NCBI RefSeq assembly: GCF_900112615.1
Contig: NZ_FOMK01000003.1
Span: 372,001 to 436,000 of the forward strand
Source: Chitinophaga sp. CF118
GTDB taxonomy: Bacteria > Bacteroidota > Bacteroidia > Chitinophagales > Chitinophagaceae
Length of the DNA: 64,000 bases
Direction: 5' to 3'
Shown here: positions 54,564 to 63,292 of the stretch, piece after piece
Layout: every line of letters begins with the position of its first letter
How positions within the stretch are numbered: the stretch's first letter is position 1
The notes under the pieces: generated by a model
Databases searched by the model: none
The model's input: the letters and a program-made list of their open reading frames with translations, nothing else
Told to the model about the DNA's origin: nothing
Translations under genes and position numbers: made by a program

Positions 54564-56037
54564 CTCTTTTTACGATAGTGCCATATACCTGCCGTACATC
54601 TTCAGAAACCTTTAATTGTAATAACAGGAAAGCATATAATACTACGAAAAATATGCTGCGCACCACGATGTTCAATAGCGGGTTTGATAAGTTGATGGTA
54701 TAATAGACCAGGAAATAAACAACTACTGGGATCACTATTGCCACCAGGGTTTTCCACGTAAAAGGCTGCAGGTTATATACTTTCCAGAGGAAGGCATAAC
54801 GTAAACCGTTAAAGATGGTACGGGATAAAAGGGTGGCATATGCTGCGCCAATCATACCGAAATATTTAATCAGGAAATAGGTGATGGGCAATGTACATAT
54901 GAGCAGAACCATATTGGAATACAACTCAAATTTCCATCTGCGTGAATTGATGATAATGGCACTGTTCATGCCTGTTCCCAATTCAATAACCTGATAAATG
55001 CCCAGAGCAAAAACAACCGGCTTCCCTAAGTAATAGATAGGGTCCGGCTTTATCAGTTTGAATACATCATCGTAATTGATCCAGATGGCTGTAAAGATAA
55101 AAGCCCCGGCTATCAACAGATTCAGTGAGGTTTTCCGGTATACACTATCCAGTTTCGCCATATCCTTGACTTTCCATGCCTGGGCAATAACAGGGCTGGA
55201 TATACTTGCTGCTGTGCGGTATGGAACCACAATAATAGAAGCTATATATTGAGCAATCATGAATACCGCTGCATAATCCAGTCCGCTAAAACTGGATATG
55301 ATAATACCATCAATGGTGGTACTGAGTATAGTAATCACACTACCGGCTAGGATGAAAAGAGTATAAGGTAACATCTTATTCCATAGCCTTCTCGTGAGAG
55401 TGCTGATGTTAAAGGACATATTGAGTTGCTTAACATACAGCAGGTACACCAGCAGAACGGCGAATATGCCTGCATACTGCCAGCTAAAGAGCACGGCATA
55501 CGTATGGAAAGAAACGAGTTTTGTTATAAAAAGGATAATAAGTATCGTATTGAAAAAACGGAACAATACCTCTTTCAGAAAGTTGGGCAGTACTGCTTTA
55601 TTTAAATTCCATGCATGCGCTTCCAGTATCTGGAAAAATACAAGGAAAAAGGTGAGGGGGTAAACCAGGTAAAAGTAATTAATCAATAAAGGCGCTTTCA
55701 CTATAAATTTCCTGACAATCAGCGGCTCTATTAAAGGGGATACTGCCAATAGCAGCAAACAGGCAAGGCCGGAGAAGAAAAACGCAATTGTAAGCAGGTC
55801 ACTTTTGTTCTCTTTATGGAAGTGGCGATAGTAAGGGTAGAATTTTGTTACAACAAAATTGGTACCCAGCATTGTGAAGCTACTTAACAACATTGCAATA
55901 TCAATCAGCACACGTGTAAGACCTACGTAATCTGTCCGGAAGAATTTGAAATAAAGAAAGATATTTATCGCTCCTAACAGAAACCCGAAGTAAATGATGA
56001 TCGTTGTGATAATACCTTTTTTCCTGATGGAACTCAT
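54547..56037 (-). CDS. Polysaccharide flippase (Wzx/MOP superfamily)
   Basis: A 496-residue membrane protein with about 14 predicted helices, the form of lipopolysaccharide and O-antigen flippases, which move lipid-linked oligosaccharides across the inner membrane. MLGTNFVVTKFYPYYRHF, YLVYPLTFFLVFFQILEAHAW and the closing pattern GAAYATLLSRTIFNGLRYAFLW fit the family. The C-terminus overlaps the neighbouring GT2 gene by 17 bases in convergent orientation. A Wzy polymerase is not seen in the window. Confidence 0.9.
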   Translation of the reverse strand: MSSIRKKGIITTIIIYFGFLLGAINIFLYFKFFRTDYVGLTRVLIDIAMLLSSFTMLGTNFVVTKFYPYYRHFHKENKSDLLTIAFFFSGLACLLLLAVSPLIEPLIVRKFIVKAPLLINYFYLVYPLTFFLVFFQILEAHAWNLNKAVLPNFLKEVLFRFFNTILIILFITKLVSFHTYAVLFSWQYAGIFAVLLVYLLYVKQLNMSFNISTLTRRLWNKMLPYTLFILAGSVITILSTTIDGIIISSFSGLDYAAVFMIAQYIASIIVVPYRTAASISSPVIAQAWKVKDMAKLDSVYRKTSLNLLIAGAFIFTAIWINYDDVFKLIKPDPIYYLGKPVVFALGIYQVIELGTGMNSAIIINSRRWKFELYSNMVLLICTLPITYFLIKYFGMIGAAYATLLSRTIFNGLRYAFLWKVYNLQPFTWKTLVAIVIPVVVYFLVYYTINLSNPLLNIVVRSIFFVVLYAFLLLQLKVSEDVRQVYGTIVKRVKNLL

Positions 56038-56129
56038 ATCTATAGCCGCCGCTGGGTTTAAAAATTAAAGGTATTCATATTTTCGGATTATTTTATCTTG
56101 CGCTCTGCTGTTAAATGTGAAGTAAAACT

Positions 56130-57080
56130 ATGAACCAGGAGAATATCAAAGTTTCCGTATGCATACCTGCCTATAAGCAGGTAGATTACCTGCAACGCCT
56201 GCTGGACTCGCTGGTGATACAAACTTTTACCGCTTTTGAAATCGTAATTACTGATGATAGTCCGGATAACAGCGTAGAGGCCCTAGTACAGCAATATACC
56301 ACAAAACTGCCCATACGATATTACAGGAATGTGCCTGCCAGGGGAATGCCGGGCAACTGGAATACTGCGCTGGACCTTGCAAAAGGGGAATATATAAAGA
56401 TTATGCATGATGATGACTGGTTCGCACAGCCCGATTCACTGGCCCGGTTATGCCAGGCACTGGACGAGCATCCATTGCATGATTTTGCATATTCAGCCTA
56501 TTATAATTATTACATCAGTTCAGGAGAAACCAGGCTGATGACTTCCCCCTCCTGGTTCCGAAAGGCTTTTGGCAAAAATCCGGTGAATGTATTGCAGGAT
56601 AACCTCGTAGGGCCACCAAGTGTGGTAATTCATCGGAATAAACCCGCTTACCGGTACGATGAGAAAGTGAGATGGACCGTTGATGTAGACTTTTATATCC
56701 GCCTGCTAAAGGCACATCCCGGCTTCACTTATATAAATGAACCATTGTGTTATGTGGGGATGGGTAAAGAACAAATCACAGAAGAAGTACATAATAAACG
56801 GGAAGTATATATCCCGGAATACTTTTATCTGCTGGAAAAAACAGGCGGCGGTCATTTCAACAGCATCTTCGTATATGATTTTTTCTGGCGACTGCTGCGC
56901 AACATGCAAATCACGAAGTTATCTGATATCCGGGAGGCTGGCTTTAATGGTACAGTACCCGCTGTTACGGCTTATGTGATCAGATGGCAACAGTTATTCC
57001 CTGCGGGTTTGTTGCGGATAGGTGCCTTCTCTAAATTATTGATGACTATCTCTTTCCTGTTTGCCAGCAAACAGTCATAA
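56130..57080 (+). CDS. GT2 family glycosyltransferase
   Basis: A 316-residue glycosyltransferase. The start VSVCIPAYKQVDYLQRLLDS is the classical GT2 nucleotide site and IMHDDDWF (near 92-99) is the DxD-like metal site. AKGEYIKIMHDDDW and WTVDVDFYIRLLKAHPGF give the usual GT2 order. The product is inferred to be a surface glycan. A second GT2 gene follows after 11 bases on the same strand, so they form a small operon of their own. Substrates are unknown. Confidence 0.92.
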   Translation: MNQENIKVSVCIPAYKQVDYLQRLLDSLVIQTFTAFEIVITDDSPDNSVEALVQQYTTKLPIRYYRNVPARGMPGNWNTALDLAKGEYIKIMHDDDWFAQPDSLARLCQALDEHPLHDFAYSAYYNYYISSGETRLMTSPSWFRKAFGKNPVNVLQDNLVGPPSVVIHRNKPAYRYDEKVRWTVDVDFYIRLLKAHPGFTYINEPLCYVGMGKEQITEEVHNKREVYIPEYFYLLEKTGGGHFNSIFVYDFFWRLLRNMQITKLSDIREAGFNGTVPAVTAYVIRWQQLFPAGLLRIGAFSKLLMTISFLFASKQS

Positions 57081-57091
57081 CCAGGTAAACT

Positions 57092-58096
57092 ATGCAATTA
57101 TCCATTATCATCGTCAACTATAACAGCCATCAGCTTATCATAGATTGCATTGATTCCGTTTTAAGGGAAACTAAGGACATCAGCTATGAAATCATTGTAG
57201 TAGATAATCAGTCTGCGGCCGGCAGCCTGCAACAGATTGTACAGGCACATCCCTCTATCACGGCGCTGGATATGGGCTATAACAGCGGTTTTTCCCGCGC
57301 TAATAATGCGGGTATGCGTCTTGCTAAAGGCGATCTGTTGTTATTACTGAACCCCGATACCCTGATCCTTGACAGGGCTCTTGACCGCTCTGTACAGCGG
57401 TTTGCTGCCAGCGGACATGTTGCTTGCGGCGTACAGCTGCTGAATCCAGACCTTACTCCGCAGATCTCCGGCAACTATTTCATGAAAGGAGGACTCAATC
57501 ACCTGCTGCCATTACCTTACTGGGGTGGATTATTACGCTGGGTAGGCTATCGCCTGAATACAAAGGTGCCCAACGTGCAGGAAGCGAAGGCTGTACATGA
57601 AGTAGACTGGATCAGCGGCGCTTTCCTGATGGTGAAACGCAGTACACTTGAAAAGGCTGGTTATATGGATGAAGATTTTTTCCTGTTTGCAGAAGAGGTG
57701 GAGTGGTGCAGCCGGATTAAAAAACTGGGAATACTCGCTATTTACGGGGATATCAACGTGATTCACCTTCAGGGAGAAACAACCGGGGAGGCATTTGATT
57801 CAGCAGAAAAAGGATACTACGGATTGTTCGACCGCAAAGGGTTACAGATGATGTTATCGAATCATTTACGTGTACGTAAGCAGTTTGGAGTAGGATGGTA
57901 TTTTGTGCTTTTGCTGAATTATACTTTCGCTGTACCAGTATTTTTCTTTGGGAGTATCATTGAAGGTCTGATACGATTGCGCAATCCTTTCAGACATATT
58001 CAAAAGGTTGGCGTACTGGCAAAGAACGTTGCAATGTTATGGTGGTTAACGCCTACCATAATACGGAACAAACCACATTTTTATAAAGTACTATAG
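57092..58096 (+). CDS. GT2 family glycosyltransferase, WbbL/rhamnosyltransferase-like
   Basis: A 334-residue glycosyltransferase with SIIIVNYNSHQLIIDCIDSV at the front, IIVVDNQSAAGS, and the DxD-like NPDTLIL. The acceptor-side stretch WISGAFLMVKRSTLEKAGYM, then DEDFFLFAEEVEWCSRIKKL, is typical of dTDP-rhamnose:GlcNAc transferases. Near the C-terminus are two hydrophobic segments. It is likely to work on a lipid-linked or cell-wall glycan; the donor is unproven. A strong palindrome begins two bases after the stop codon. Confidence 0.92.
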   Translation: MQLSIIIVNYNSHQLIIDCIDSVLRETKDISYEIIVVDNQSAAGSLQQIVQAHPSITALDMGYNSGFSRANNAGMRLAKGDLLLLLNPDTLILDRALDRSVQRFAASGHVACGVQLLNPDLTPQISGNYFMKGGLNHLLPLPYWGGLLRWVGYRLNTKVPNVQEAKAVHEVDWISGAFLMVKRSTLEKAGYMDEDFFLFAEEVEWCSRIKKLGILAIYGDINVIHLQGETTGEAFDSAEKGYYGLFDRKGLQMMLSNHLRVRKQFGVGWYFVLLLNYTFAVPVFFFGSIIEGLIRLRNPFRHIQKVGVLAKNVAMLWWLTPTIIRNKPHFYKVL

Positions 58097-58097
58097 T

Positions 58098-58166
58098 TTC
58101 TAAAAACATAAAATAAAAACCCGGCTCTCGATTTCAGAGCCGGGTTTTTATTTTATGTTTTTAGAA
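58098..58166. terminator. Bidirectional terminator with a 31-bp perfect stem
   Basis: Bases 58098-58128 and 58136-58166 are perfectly complementary over a seven-base loop. The core is ACCCGGCTCT with a CATAAAATAAAA outer part that supplies a T tract in each direction. It fills nearly the whole space between two convergent stop codons. No mismatch in 31 pairs is unusually long for a simple terminator. Confidence 0.9.
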
Positions 58167-58170
58167 GAAC

Positions 58171-60651
58171 TTACGCTTTAACCGGTTCTTTTTTCCTGCT
58201 ATTTAAGAATGCTGTTACAGCAGAAAGAATGAGTAATACTAATACCAGTAATGTACTTCCGAATGAGATCTTCTCACCCAGGAAATAAGATTTAGGTTCA
58301 AATCTGAATTCAATCGTATGATTGCCGGCAGGAACGGACATCCCACGGAGTACATAATTCACACGGGAATAATCTGCTGGCTGACCGTCAATGTATGCTT
58401 TCCAGCCTTCTTTATAGTATACTTCAGAGAATACGGCAAACTGTGGTGTTTTAGACAAAGATGTATAGGATATTACATCCACATCATTCTTCAACAGTTT
58501 TATAGAAGCTGCACTGTCAAATACAGGTTCGCCTTTCACTAAAGATTTATAACGCTGGTCTATCACTACTGTATCGCGTGTATTTAATTCGTCCAGTGCT
58601 TTCATTTCAGCATCAGCATTTGGTACCCACTGGATATTTTTAACAAACCAGGCATTACCGAGTGCCTCAGGATTACGCTGTACAACAGGCTGTCCCTGCT
58701 GTCCCGGAACTATTACATACCGTGCGTTCAGCATGTTCAGTACATGGAGATTATTACGGCTCAGCTGATGTTCGATGATATCCTGATATAGCGTGAGTTT
58801 TGCAGCATGATATCCTCCTACGGAATTATGGTAGTAGGATGTCATTGCATCACTGAATGGATCCTGACGGGTAAGATTAAATACCCTGAAGTAAGGATCC
58901 TTATCCTGCATGATCTGCTGATCTACGGCAGACGGTGAAAATTCCTGGTTATATTTCAGTTGTTCCACATAGCTGTCGCTGTTCAGGTAACGTGTATCTA
59001 CCTGTAGCAGGTCGAATAGCATTAATACCACAATCGCACCGGCCAGCCATTGCATCTTTATTTTACCCTTCAGGTAATAGAACATCAGGAAGTAGGCGAT
59101 TGCTGCCAGCGCAATAGCACGGAGCACATCGTTACGGTAAATGGAAGCCCGGTCGGCATGCAGCGCATGCATCAGAGAATCTGCCACGGTAGTATTTCCG
59201 CCAGCCATCTGCGCAAACTGGGATTGCATGGCTGCATCTCCTGCATTGGAATAGGAGAGTGTGGCAGACAGCAGCAGCAATAGCACCAGGATACCACCAG
59301 TGATCATACCCGCCTGTTTCAGCGGTTTATAGAGGGCCTGTTTATTATTATTATTTTCTACCAGCTTTTGTAATGCCAATACCGCGAAAATGGCAAACGT
59401 GAGCTGAGGAATAATCAGGATCATGGAAGGAGCCCTGAACTTATTATAGAAAGGAAGATAATCGAACAGGGTATAGTTAAACCAGGAAAGATTGCTACCC
59501 CATGACATCAGGAGCGCCAATATGGTAATAGCCAGCAGCCACCATTTATGCCATGATTCAATGAGTAGAAATCCCAGTATTGCCAGCAAACAGGTGATGA
59601 TACCAAGGTATACCGGTCCGGAAGTACCGGGCTGATCGCCCCAGTAGAGTGGCCAGGCTTTTATCATTTGTGCTGCCTGTTGATCTGGTACCTGTAATCC
59701 TTTCAGCGTTTTATATGTTTCAGAACCTTCTGTCAGTGGCCCCTGAGAGCTACCACCATACAGGTTAGGTACCATAAAGGTGAAAGATTCAAAGACCCCA
59801 TAGCTCCAGCGGAAAGCATATTCTTTATCCAATCCGCTGCCCTTGGTAGCGGCTGCATTCTGTGTCAGTTCAGATTTACCACCACGGATTGTTTCCTTGG
59901 AATATTCGTAGGTAGTCCAGAGGTTCATGGTATTTACCCCAACACTGATCATCAGCGCGACTACCACCAGCGCGCCTGTGAGTATAAGGTGTTTGAAATC
60001 TTTACTACGAATGGAGACAACCGCAAACACAATTCCCAGAATCGCCAGCAGTAAAAAGAAGTAATAAGTTACCTGGAGGTGGTTCATGGCAATAAGCAGT
60101 GACATAAAAAGGGTGGTCACAGCAAGGCCCTGCAGGTATTTCTTTTGCACCAGTAACAGGATGCCCGCCAGTACAGCCGGCAGATATGCTATGGCCATCA
60201 TTTTGGTATCATGTCCTGCACCTATGATCACCGGATCGTAAGTAGAATATGCGTAAGCGATGGCACCCAATACCCCAATCCAGGAACGCACTCTAAGTAC
60301 ATAGCTCAGGAAGTAGAAGCCCAGAGCGGCCAGGAACAGGAAGTGGATCGGCTTAGGCAACCAGAGTGTGAAAAGACTGTTAAAAGTGGCAATGTTAAAA
60401 GGAGCATTGGATTCCAGTGCTATCTGGTAAGCCGGCATCCCGCCAAACATTCTGTTAGTCCATAATGGAGTGTGCCCATGAGTGGCCTTATAGTCAAGCG
60501 ATTGTTTGGCCATTGCCTGCCACTGAATGTTATCGTTTTGACTAAGCACTTTACCATCCAGTACAGGCTTGCAATAGAGTACCGCCAGCAAAAGCAGAAC
60601 GCCTATTGCTATTATGTGAGGCAGCAGTTTTTTAAACCAATCAGGTTTCAT
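58171..60651 (-). CDS. YfhO-family membrane protein (lipid-linked glycan or lipoteichoic-acid modification type)
   Basis: An 826-residue multi-pass inner-membrane protein with about 12 helices in the first two thirds and a soluble C-terminal part, closing with a membrane helix. LSQNDNIQWQAMAKQSLDYK, the first periplasmic loop with WTNRMFGGMPAYQIAL, and FRWSYGVFESFTFMVPNLYG are the YfhO family markers. YfhO proteins are GT-C-like and in Gram-positives help glycosylate lipoteichoic acid; in Bacteroidota the substrate is not known. It lies in the glycan cluster next to a GT2 gene on the same strand, 58 bases away. Confidence 0.9.
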   Translation of the reverse strand: MKPDWFKKLLPHIIAIGVLLLLAVLYCKPVLDGKVLSQNDNIQWQAMAKQSLDYKATHGHTPLWTNRMFGGMPAYQIALESNAPFNIATFNSLFTLWLPKPIHFLFLAALGFYFLSYVLRVRSWIGVLGAIAYAYSTYDPVIIGAGHDTKMMAIAYLPAVLAGILLLVQKKYLQGLAVTTLFMSLLIAMNHLQVTYYFFLLLAILGIVFAVVSIRSKDFKHLILTGALVVVALMISVGVNTMNLWTTYEYSKETIRGGKSELTQNAAATKGSGLDKEYAFRWSYGVFESFTFMVPNLYGGSSQGPLTEGSETYKTLKGLQVPDQQAAQMIKAWPLYWGDQPGTSGPVYLGIITCLLAILGFLLIESWHKWWLLAITILALLMSWGSNLSWFNYTLFDYLPFYNKFRAPSMILIIPQLTFAIFAVLALQKLVENNNNKQALYKPLKQAGMITGGILVLLLLLSATLSYSNAGDAAMQSQFAQMAGGNTTVADSLMHALHADRASIYRNDVLRAIALAAIAYFLMFYYLKGKIKMQWLAGAIVVLMLFDLLQVDTRYLNSDSYVEQLKYNQEFSPSAVDQQIMQDKDPYFRVFNLTRQDPFSDAMTSYYHNSVGGYHAAKLTLYQDIIEHQLSRNNLHVLNMLNARYVIVPGQQGQPVVQRNPEALGNAWFVKNIQWVPNADAEMKALDELNTRDTVVIDQRYKSLVKGEPVFDSAASIKLLKNDVDVISYTSLSKTPQFAVFSEVYYKEGWKAYIDGQPADYSRVNYVLRGMSVPAGNHTIEFRFEPKSYFLGEKISFGSTLLVLVLLILSAVTAFLNSRKKEPVKA

Positions 60652-60709
60652 ATGCGTGACGCTTGAGTTAATAAGTGAATAAAGATAATATATTATACCC
60701 TATATATTA

Positions 60710-61639
60710 TCAGTTTGATGGCAGATGCACCGGCTCCATAAATCCTTTCAGTACATCTATACGGAATTGGATCACAGGCCATGATTTAGCCGGTTTACCC
60801 TGTAAGAGATACCAGCTGCCTATCAGCACAGAAGCGCCCAGCTTAAAAAGATATTCCAATCCCTTCTTATACACTGCTCCGGGGCCTGCTGTCTGCATCC
60901 GTACTTTTTCCCCTCTGCCTATACCAGAAGCTACTCTGTACATATATTCGGATGTCAGTTTCTTTACTTCCACAACGTGATGTACAATCACTTCGGGATC
61001 ATAATAGATGATTCCTCCTTTGGAGATCAGCTTGTAAAAGAATTCTTTTCCTTCTCCACCAATACGAAGGGTACCTTTTACTCCGGGCAGGCTGGTATTG
61101 AATCCTCCTACTGCAAAGAAGTTTTCCCTGCGCACTATCATATTGGATTCCAACGGATAACGACCGTTGTCGAATGGTTTTGTAACCGGACTGTAATCGA
61201 AATTGCCCACCAGGGAAGACACGTAGTGCGACATCCACTTGGGTTCTGACGGAATATAACGGGGAATGATCCTGCCACCGAGGCCAGTCGCATCCGGGTG
61301 CTGTTCAAAAAAACTGATAATATTGGTCAGGTATCCGGGCATTGCTACCGCATCATCGTCCATACAACAGATCAGTTGTCCGTGGGACAAATCCGCACCT
61401 GTATTACGTGCATAGGAAGCCCCCTGACGTTTTTCCAGGTGGTAATACAGCTGCATATCCGGATGGGAAGCAATGTAATCCTTCACTTTGGAAGCAGTAT
61501 CATCCTGACTATTATTATCCACGACGATCACTTCATACCGCTGTTTGTCAACATCCTGTTTGTACAGGCTATCTATTGCCTGTATAATATAGGCCTCCCT
61601 GTTATATGAACAAATGACGATTGATATAACTATCTGCAT
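60710..61639 (-). CDS. GT2 family glycosyltransferase
   Basis: A 309-residue glycosyltransferase. The GT2 front is VISIVICSYNREAYIIQAID with VIVVDNNSQDDT. The metal site is CCMDDDAVAMPGY near 91-103. A conserved acceptor stretch, NMIVRRENFFAVGGFNTSL, follows, and the end has a hydrophobic patch (LGASVLIGSWYLLQG) that could contact the membrane. It is transcribed in the same direction as YfhO and lies directly upstream of it, so both could build one surface glycan. The donor is unknown. Confidence 0.92.
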   Translation of the reverse strand: MQIVISIVICSYNREAYIIQAIDSLYKQDVDKQRYEVIVVDNNSQDDTASKVKDYIASHPDMQLYYHLEKRQGASYARNTGADLSHGQLICCMDDDAVAMPGYLTNIISFFEQHPDATGLGGRIIPRYIPSEPKWMSHYVSSLVGNFDYSPVTKPFDNGRYPLESNMIVRRENFFAVGGFNTSLPGVKGTLRIGGEGKEFFYKLISKGGIIYYDPEVIVHHVVEVKKLTSEYMYRVASGIGRGEKVRMQTAGPGAVYKKGLEYLFKLGASVLIGSWYLLQGKPAKSWPVIQFRIDVLKGFMEPVHLPSN

Positions 61640-61715
61640 GTGTCTCTCCGGGTATTTTTATTTGTGATTCTGATCAAGGAAAGCAAAATAACTGTAATTT
61701 ATCCGAAATTTCAAT

Positions 61716-61997
61716 ATGGGCAGGTTACGATTCCTTTTAAAGCTGGCTTTTATCTGCAACCTGTGTTTTTTGCTGGTGCAGTTCTCCCGTTACATAAATA
61801 TGAGCAAGGGGTTTGAATCGATCATAAAAAGCATTATTCCGCTGGGGATGATGGTTGCCTTTCCTTTGAATATAATAACGCTTATAATAGCCACTGTCAT
61901 GCTGATCCGGCAAAAAAAGATCTGGAAGGAACTGCCCCCGTATTTATTTATAATAAATCTTATTATCTTACTGTCACAATTTTTCTTTCTATTCTGA
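61716..61997 (+). CDS. Small three-helix membrane protein
   Basis: A 93-residue hydrophobic protein with three predicted membrane helices (around 7-27, 40-62 and 74-92) and a short polar loop RQKKIWKELPP. I do not recognise the family. The stop codon overlaps the next start (TGATG), so translation is coupled to the queuosine-precursor transporter. It may be a helper or regulator of that transporter. Confidence 0.75.
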   Translation: MGRLRFLLKLAFICNLCFLLVQFSRYINMSKGFESIIKSIIPLGMMVAFPLNIITLIIATVMLIRQKKIWKELPPYLFIINLIILLSQFFFLF

Positions 61998-62779
61998 TGA
62001 TCAACAATATACTTAAAGACCGCCCAACCAAATTATTTCTTTTTTTCTGCAGCTTCTTTGTAGCCAATGCATTAATAGCTGAATGCATTGGTGGGAAAAT
62101 CTTTTCACTTGAGAAGCTCCTGGGCCTGCCGGTACACACATTTACCTTCTTCGGACAGAGTGGGTTATCCTTTAGCCTCACCTGTGGAGTGCTGTTATGG
62201 CCGCTGGAATTTGTATTGACAGACATTGTGAATGAATATTATGGCCCAAAGGCAGTAAGGCGTATTTCTTATATCGCTGTCAGCCTTATCGCCTATGCTT
62301 TTGTGATGTTTTATGTATCTATCCATGTACCGGCAGCTGAGTTCTGGTTAGGCACTGGTGTTCAGGATGGAGTGCCAGATATGCAGAGTGCGTTCAATGG
62401 TATTTTCGGACAGGGAATGTGGATCATCATTGGTAGTATTACAGCCTTCCTGGTGAGTCAGATCGTGGATGTGACAATATTTCACCGGATCAAGAAAGTT
62501 ACCGGAGAAAAATATGTATGGCTGCGTGCTACAGGATCTACAATTGTATCTCAACTGGTAGACAGCTTTATCGTATTGTTTATAGCATTTAAGATAGGGA
62601 AAGACTGGAGCTGGCAACTGGTTCTGGCAATTTGCCTGGTGAACTATATATACAAATTTACTGTAGCCATATTATTAACACCGTTGATCTATTTTATTGA
62701 ACATCGCATAGAACGTTACCTGGGGGCAGAGACAACTGCGAAGATGAAGGCGGCAGCAATGGGTAAGGAATTGGAATGA
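61997..62779 (+). CDS. yhhQ: Queuosine precursor transporter (YhhQ/VUT family)
   Basis: A 260-residue integral membrane protein of the VUT/YhhQ group, which imports queuine or preQ precursors for tRNA queuosine. The family wording is clear: ANALIAECIGGKIFSL near the start, PLEFVLTDIVNEYYGPKAVR, FLVSQIVDVTIFHRIKK, and STIVSQLVDSFIVLFIAF with closing helices. The length is slightly above the E. coli member. No other queuosine gene is nearby, so import may replace synthesis steps; this is not testable here. Confidence 0.93.
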   Translation: MINNILKDRPTKLFLFFCSFFVANALIAECIGGKIFSLEKLLGLPVHTFTFFGQSGLSFSLTCGVLLWPLEFVLTDIVNEYYGPKAVRRISYIAVSLIAYAFVMFYVSIHVPAAEFWLGTGVQDGVPDMQSAFNGIFGQGMWIIIGSITAFLVSQIVDVTIFHRIKKVTGEKYVWLRATGSTIVSQLVDSFIVLFIAFKIGKDWSWQLVLAICLVNYIYKFTVAILLTPLIYFIEHRIERYLGAETTAKMKAAAMGKELE

Positions 62780-62795
62780 TATTTTATTTTCTATA

Positions 62796-62828
62796 GTCAG
62801 ATGCTTCGAAGAATCAGAGGCATCTGAC
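62796..62828. terminator. Hairpin between the queuosine transporter and Nudix genes
   Basis: GTCAGATGCTTC at 62796-62807 pairs with GAGGCATCTGAC at 62817-62828 with one wobble over a nine-base loop. T tracts are weak on both sides. Position between two convergent stops argues for a bidirectional terminator. Confidence 0.6.
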
Positions 62829-63275
62829 CTATACATATTTTACTTTCACCAGATCGGCCACTACTTTATCTATTGGTAAAGTAACAGTAGCTGAGGAAAA
62901 GTCTTCCCAACTAATCCAGCGTACTCCTTCTACTTCAGTAACCCCTTCAGGAATGGTGAAGTCAAATGGTGCCGCGAGTATTGGTGCGGTAAAAGGCGAA
63001 ACCGGTTTTACCAGGTAATAGATTGAGATGATCTGTGTATGATTGTCGAAAGCAGAGATCTGGAAGAAATCGGTTGTATAAAGATGTTCTACTACTTCTA
63101 TTTGCTGGTTTAGTTCTTCCTGCCATTCCCGTATCACGCATTCCAGTGTACCTTCCCCGAATTCCAGCCCACCGCCGGGAAATTTGGTATAATATCCTCC
63201 ACGGATGTATTCATCACTTACAAGCACTTGTTTCTGCTCATTCATCATTATACCATACACGCGAACATTAAACAT
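62829..63275 (-). CDS. Nudix hydrolase
   Basis: A 148-residue Nudix protein. The Nudix box is GGGLEFGEGTLECVIREWQE followed by EL, a fair match to Gx5Ex7REUxEExGU with the core RE-x-x-EE intact and Asn at the usual final Gly. These enzymes hydrolyse nucleoside diphosphates linked to another group. The substrate is unknown. It lies 17 bases after the start of a CorA-type gene, on the same strand, and may be co-transcribed with it. Confidence 0.9.
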   Translation of the reverse strand: MFNVRVYGIMMNEQKQVLVSDEYIRGGYYTKFPGGGLEFGEGTLECVIREWQEELNQQIEVVEHLYTTDFFQISAFDNHTQIISIYYLVKPVSPFTAPILAAPFDFTIPEGVTEVEGVRWISWEDFSSATVTLPIDKVVADLVKVKYV

Positions 63276-63292
63276 ACATTACAATTTGAACG

